A stretch of DNA of 64,000 nt from Paenibacillus radicibacter (GTDB taxonomy: Bacteria; Bacillota; Bacilli; Paenibacillales; NBRC-103111), in assembly GCF_024721995.1 (NCBI RefSeq), contig NZ_JANQBC010000001.1, positions 868,001-932,000 of the forward strand. The letters run 5' to 3'. The first letter of the stretch is position 1. Every line of letters starts with the position of its first letter. Under the pieces are notes generated by a model. The model was given only the letters and a program-made list of their open reading frames with translations. It had not been told where the DNA came from and searched no databases. The position numbers and the translations under genes are program-made. This document shows positions 61,246 through 64,000 of this stretch, in pieces.

Positions 61246-63126
61246 TTGATGCGCCGCAAATTATTGACTTACAGTGTCACGTTACTCCTAAGCTCCCTAC
61301 TTATTTCGTGTATCAACAATAACCCTCGTTCCAATTTACACGAATCGCAAGTTGTTCCTTCCGCTGAACAAGAGGTCGCCATGAAACATGCCCTTGTTGC
61401 ACAAGATATTAAAGTAACAGAGGAACTGTGTCGAAGCAGCTGTCAACTTGACCTACAAGCGCTTCTTACTGAAAGCAAGCCAACTCTAACGGATTGGCAA
61501 CAGAAGCATCCGCATATTCAATATATGATCTGGGAGCAGCTTTCAAACCCACAGAATAAACCGCAGACGATTGGACAGCTAAAAGGAGATGCTGTTACGG
61601 CCTCCAAACCATTCATTGATGAAGCGAAAAAACAACTCAGTGCGAGTACTTCCAAATCTTATATGTCAAAAGAGTTCAAAGTAGGCGACTCATCTTACTT
61701 TGTCCTTGGTGAGCGATCTCAAGAAACACAATTACAAGTCATTGCGGTTGTGAATCAGCGTATCCTTACGAAAGTGGCTGACCATCAACATAAGAATATG
61801 CGGTTAGAACCTTTTCCAAATACGAATCGCGTGCATATGAAGACTGTTGAGTCAGGAACACATCTACCTAAACGCGTCGTAACCCCTGAAGATAATGAAG
61901 GGACAAGCCACTACGAAACCCACGAAGTTGTCGTTAAGTTCCATCGTCGTCCCACAAAGTCTGAACTGAACCAGATTCTTAAAGAGACTGATGGTAAGAT
62001 CACCCAACATGTGAATGGAACTTATGTATTCAAGTCGCGCCGTATTGTGGCAAAAGATCTGGTGAAATACTTCCATAAATGGAATGTTGCTTATGCAGAG
62101 CCGCATTTCTTCTATGTAACGAATACGCTGCACTATAATCGCCCGCAAATTCGTCAGACGGATGAAAGTGTATACTTTGGCCCTCCATATCCCTACCGCC
62201 CAGTACAAGGGCAAGGTAGTTCCATGCCAGCAGCGAATACACCTGCATTAATTGAACCTAATGACGTCCTGTATGATCGTTACCAGTGGAACTTGAAACA
62301 AATTGGATCAGAAGCAGGCTGGCAAGCCGAGCGGGGCGGTAATAACACTACGATTGTTGCAGTCATCGATACAGGGGTTGATCTTACACACCCTGACTTA
62401 CAAGCTCATCTGATAAACGGATACAACCTCGTTGACCCTACGACGACGCCAAATGATGATGTAGGTCATGGCACTCATGTATCAGGGGTTGTCGGAGCTG
62501 TTGTAAACAATCGTCTTGGTGTTGCAGGGATGGTGTGGAATAATTCACTAATGCCGATCAAAGCCCTCGATCAAACAGGAGCAGGCAGTACGTATACGGT
62601 TGCACAAGGTATTATCTGGGCGGTGGATCATGGTGCGAAAGTGATTAACATGAGTCTGGGCAACTATGCGCCATCCGAATTTTTGCACGATGCCATCAAG
62701 TACGCGTATGAGCGCGATGTTGTACTTGTAGCAGCTAGCGGGAATGACAATACGGGTCGCCCTTCCTACCCTGCTTATTACCCCGAGGTGTTCGCAGTTG
62801 CTGCGACGGACATCAATCGTAATCGAGCACCATTCTCTAATTACGGGGATTATGTTGATGTAGCTGCTCCTGGGGTTAGTATTGCTTCAACGTATCCTCC
62901 ACACCAGTATGCGGCATTGTCAGGTACATCAATGGCAAGCCCACATGTGGCAGCATTAGCAGCTATGATACGCTCCATTAATCCTGCCCTTCACAATATT
63001 GAAGTCATGGATATGATACGAAGCACCGCACAAGACTTAGGTGTAGCAGGTCGAGATCCGCTTTACGGGCATGGAATAATTGATGTCGCCAAAGCAGTAA
63101 GAGCCGCTCAAATGTCGGTTAAATAA
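61246..63126 (+). CDS. Lipoprotein-type S8 family serine protease (subtilase)
   Basis: Secreted subtilisin-like protease probably anchored to the membrane: signal peptide with lipobox LISC (Cys22). Residues 30-200 are an extra domain of unknown type with a CRSSC motif (62-66). Residues 225-290 resemble a fervidolysin-type propeptide (HEVVVKFHRRPTKSEL). The catalytic domain has D375 (VAVIDTGVDLTHPDL), H408 (GHGTHVSGVVG), oxyanion N500 (AASGN) and S562 (SGTSMASPHVA). Length is 626 aa. The start is TTG (AGGAGG 10 nt upstream) or the next ATG. Confidence 0.92.
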   Translation: MMRRKLLTYSVTLLLSSLLISCINNNPRSNLHESQVVPSAEQEVAMKHALVAQDIKVTEELCRSSCQLDLQALLTESKPTLTDWQQKHPHIQYMIWEQLSNPQNKPQTIGQLKGDAVTASKPFIDEAKKQLSASTSKSYMSKEFKVGDSSYFVLGERSQETQLQVIAVVNQRILTKVADHQHKNMRLEPFPNTNRVHMKTVESGTHLPKRVVTPEDNEGTSHYETHEVVVKFHRRPTKSELNQILKETDGKITQHVNGTYVFKSRRIVAKDLVKYFHKWNVAYAEPHFFYVTNTLHYNRPQIRQTDESVYFGPPYPYRPVQGQGSSMPAANTPALIEPNDVLYDRYQWNLKQIGSEAGWQAERGGNNTTIVAVIDTGVDLTHPDLQAHLINGYNLVDPTTTPNDDVGHGTHVSGVVGAVVNNRLGVAGMVWNNSLMPIKALDQTGAGSTYTVAQGIIWAVDHGAKVINMSLGNYAPSEFLHDAIKYAYERDVVLVAASGNDNTGRPSYPAYYPEVFAVAATDINRNRAPFSNYGDYVDVAAPGVSIASTYPPHQYAALSGTSMASPHVAALAAMIRSINPALHNIEVMDMIRSTAQDLGVAGRDPLYGHGIIDVAKAVRAAQMSVK

Positions 63127-63149
63127 TTTTCAATTCACATATAAAATAA

Positions 63150-63196
63150 AAACAACCTCATCCATCACATATTGTGAAGATGGGGTTGTTTGTTGT
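63150..63196. terminator. Bidirectional terminator between subtilase and flavoprotein genes
   Basis: Long stem AACAACCTCATC..TCACA / TGTGA..GATGGGGTTGTT. On the minus strand it is followed by TTTTATTTTAT, and on the plus strand by TGTTGTTG. It serves the two convergent genes. Confidence 0.85.
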
Positions 63197-63223
63197 TGAA
63201 CATGATTGACAGGAACACCGTTC

Positions 63224-64000
63224 TCATTTAACAGCCTTAGCGTATTCCGTCGACTTCGTACCTGCTTGACGACCGAAAATAATGATTTCAGCCACCGAGT
63301 TACCGCCAATCCGATTTTGACCGTGTAAGCCTCCTGTTACTTCACCAGCTGCATAAAGACCAGGGATCGGTTTCCCGCTCTTATCCAATACTTCTGTATT
63401 CGTATTGATTCTTACACCACCCATCGTATAGTGGATACCTGGTCCGATTTTAATTGCATAGTATGGAGCTGTTGCTAGATCATGTTCCATTCCTGTCGCT
63501 CTTCCGAATTCTGCATCTTTTTTGTTATTAACAGCACTGTTCCAGCCATCTAACGTCTTCTTGAGTTCATCAGCAGGAACACCTATTTCTTTTGCCAACG
63601 CTTCTGCCGAATCCGCTGTTTTCACAAAACCCATCTTGTTATATTGCTCAACTGCTTTGGCCCGAGAACGAACACCAGAATCGAATACAAGCCAAGCGGA
63701 TTTATCTTTAACTTTATTAATGGCTGCCGTTACGGTATCACGTGTTGCCATCTCATTCGTGAACCGTTTGCCATCACTCGTTACAAGAATGGACCCTTCC
63801 CCACGAAGCGCTTCCCCAATGAGGTAAGACTGTTCTTGTTGTACCGTCGGATGAACTTGGATTTGATCAAGATCGACTGTTGTACCACCCATCTTTTCAA
63901 TCATGTTAATACCATCGCCTGTACTGCCCTTCTGGTTTGTCGTCACCAAGCCCTTTAAGTCTGGGCGGACTTTCGCAATCATGTCCATATTCGCGCCGAA
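63224..64000 (-). CDS. Fumarate reductase/flavocytochrome c-type flavoprotein (partial)
   Basis: C-terminal part of a FAD-dependent fumarate-reductase-like protein; the 5' end lies beyond the window and the frame is open to base 64000 (FGAN precedes MDMIAKVRPDLKG). Motifs: GSTGDGINM, DLDQIQVHPT, the substrate-site RDTVTAAI segment, HYTMGGVRINTNTEVLD and the FAD-binding end GLYAAGEVTGGLHGQNRIGGNSVAEIIIFGRQAG. Related proteins reduce fumarate, urocanate or acrylate-like substrates, often secreted or with an FMN domain; the missing N-terminus would decide. Confidence 0.88.
   Translation of the reverse strand, partial: FGANMDMIAKVRPDLKGLVTTNQKGSTGDGINMIEKMGGTTVDLDQIQVHPTVQQEQSYLIGEALRGEGSILVTSDGKRFTNEMATRDTVTAAINKVKDKSAWLVFDSGVRSRAKAVEQYNKMGFVKTADSAEALAKEIGVPADELKKTLDGWNSAVNNKKDAEFGRATGMEHDLATAPYYAIKIGPGIHYTMGGVRINTNTEVLDKSGKPIPGLYAAGEVTGGLHGQNRIGGNSVAEIIIFGRQAGTKSTEYAKAVK

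Overview
The window reads as chromosome of an endospore-forming Bacillales bacterium, most likely Paenibacillus or a close relative. The reasons are a complete division and wall-synthesis (dcw) cluster joined to spoIIGA-sigE-sigG, a bacillithiol gene (bshC), a RsfA/GerR-type regulator, strong AGGAGG-type ribosome sites, moderate to low GC, and a DNPR motif in MurE that indicates meso-diaminopimelate peptidoglycan. The genus is an inference; no rRNA is present. No tRNA, rRNA, CRISPR array, prophage or insertion sequence was seen.

Region 1 (about 1-27100, all minus strand) is the dcw block. In transcription order it runs mraZ, rsmH, ftsL, pbpB, spoVD, murE, murF, mraY, murD, spoVE/ftsW, murG, murB, murA, divIB, ftsA, ftsZ, spoIIGA, sigE, sigG, ylmC, pgeF, yggS, sepF, ylmG, ylmH, divIVA. 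Together these make lipid II precursors, polymerise and cross-link septal wall, assemble and anchor the Z ring, and start the mother-cell (SigE) and forespore (SigG) programmes. Several control sites are readable: four 10-bp-phased MraZ-like repeats running into the mraZ ribosome site, a Spo0A-type spoIIG promoter, a SigF-type promoter for sigG, and terminators after ftsZ, sigE and ylmC.

Region 2 (27200-31400) holds a DUF4349 lipoprotein, adenosylhomocysteinase and bshC. Region 3 (31590-43190) is two complete oligopeptide ABC transporter operons (oppABCDF) in tandem, a segmental duplication lying between bshC and DUF3397-panE-gerR. Region 4 (43490-51910) holds DUF3397, panE, gerR, a DUF2626 membrane protein, a MidA-type methyltransferase, a lipoprotein, a secreted coiled-coil protein, a PIN-PhoH protein, a candidate 23-codon gene and ylaH. 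Region 5 (51960-64000) holds typA, a LiaF-like membrane protein, a TerC protein, the thiI-cysteine desulfurase pair, a lytic transglycosylase, a DUF1540 protein, an ECF sigma factor with its membrane partner, a YpuI-like protein, a lipoprotein-type subtilase and a fumarate-reductase-like flavoprotein cut by the window edge.

The least expected signals are two GC-rich patches, one inside murG and one inside bshC. Each is packed with about nine perfect short-loop inverted repeats within roughly 400 bp. The other main candidate is a compact unit at 51025-51163 with a -10 box, ribosome site, 23-codon ORF and terminator. Start codons were chosen from ribosome sites where several were possible, so some differ from the longest open frame.
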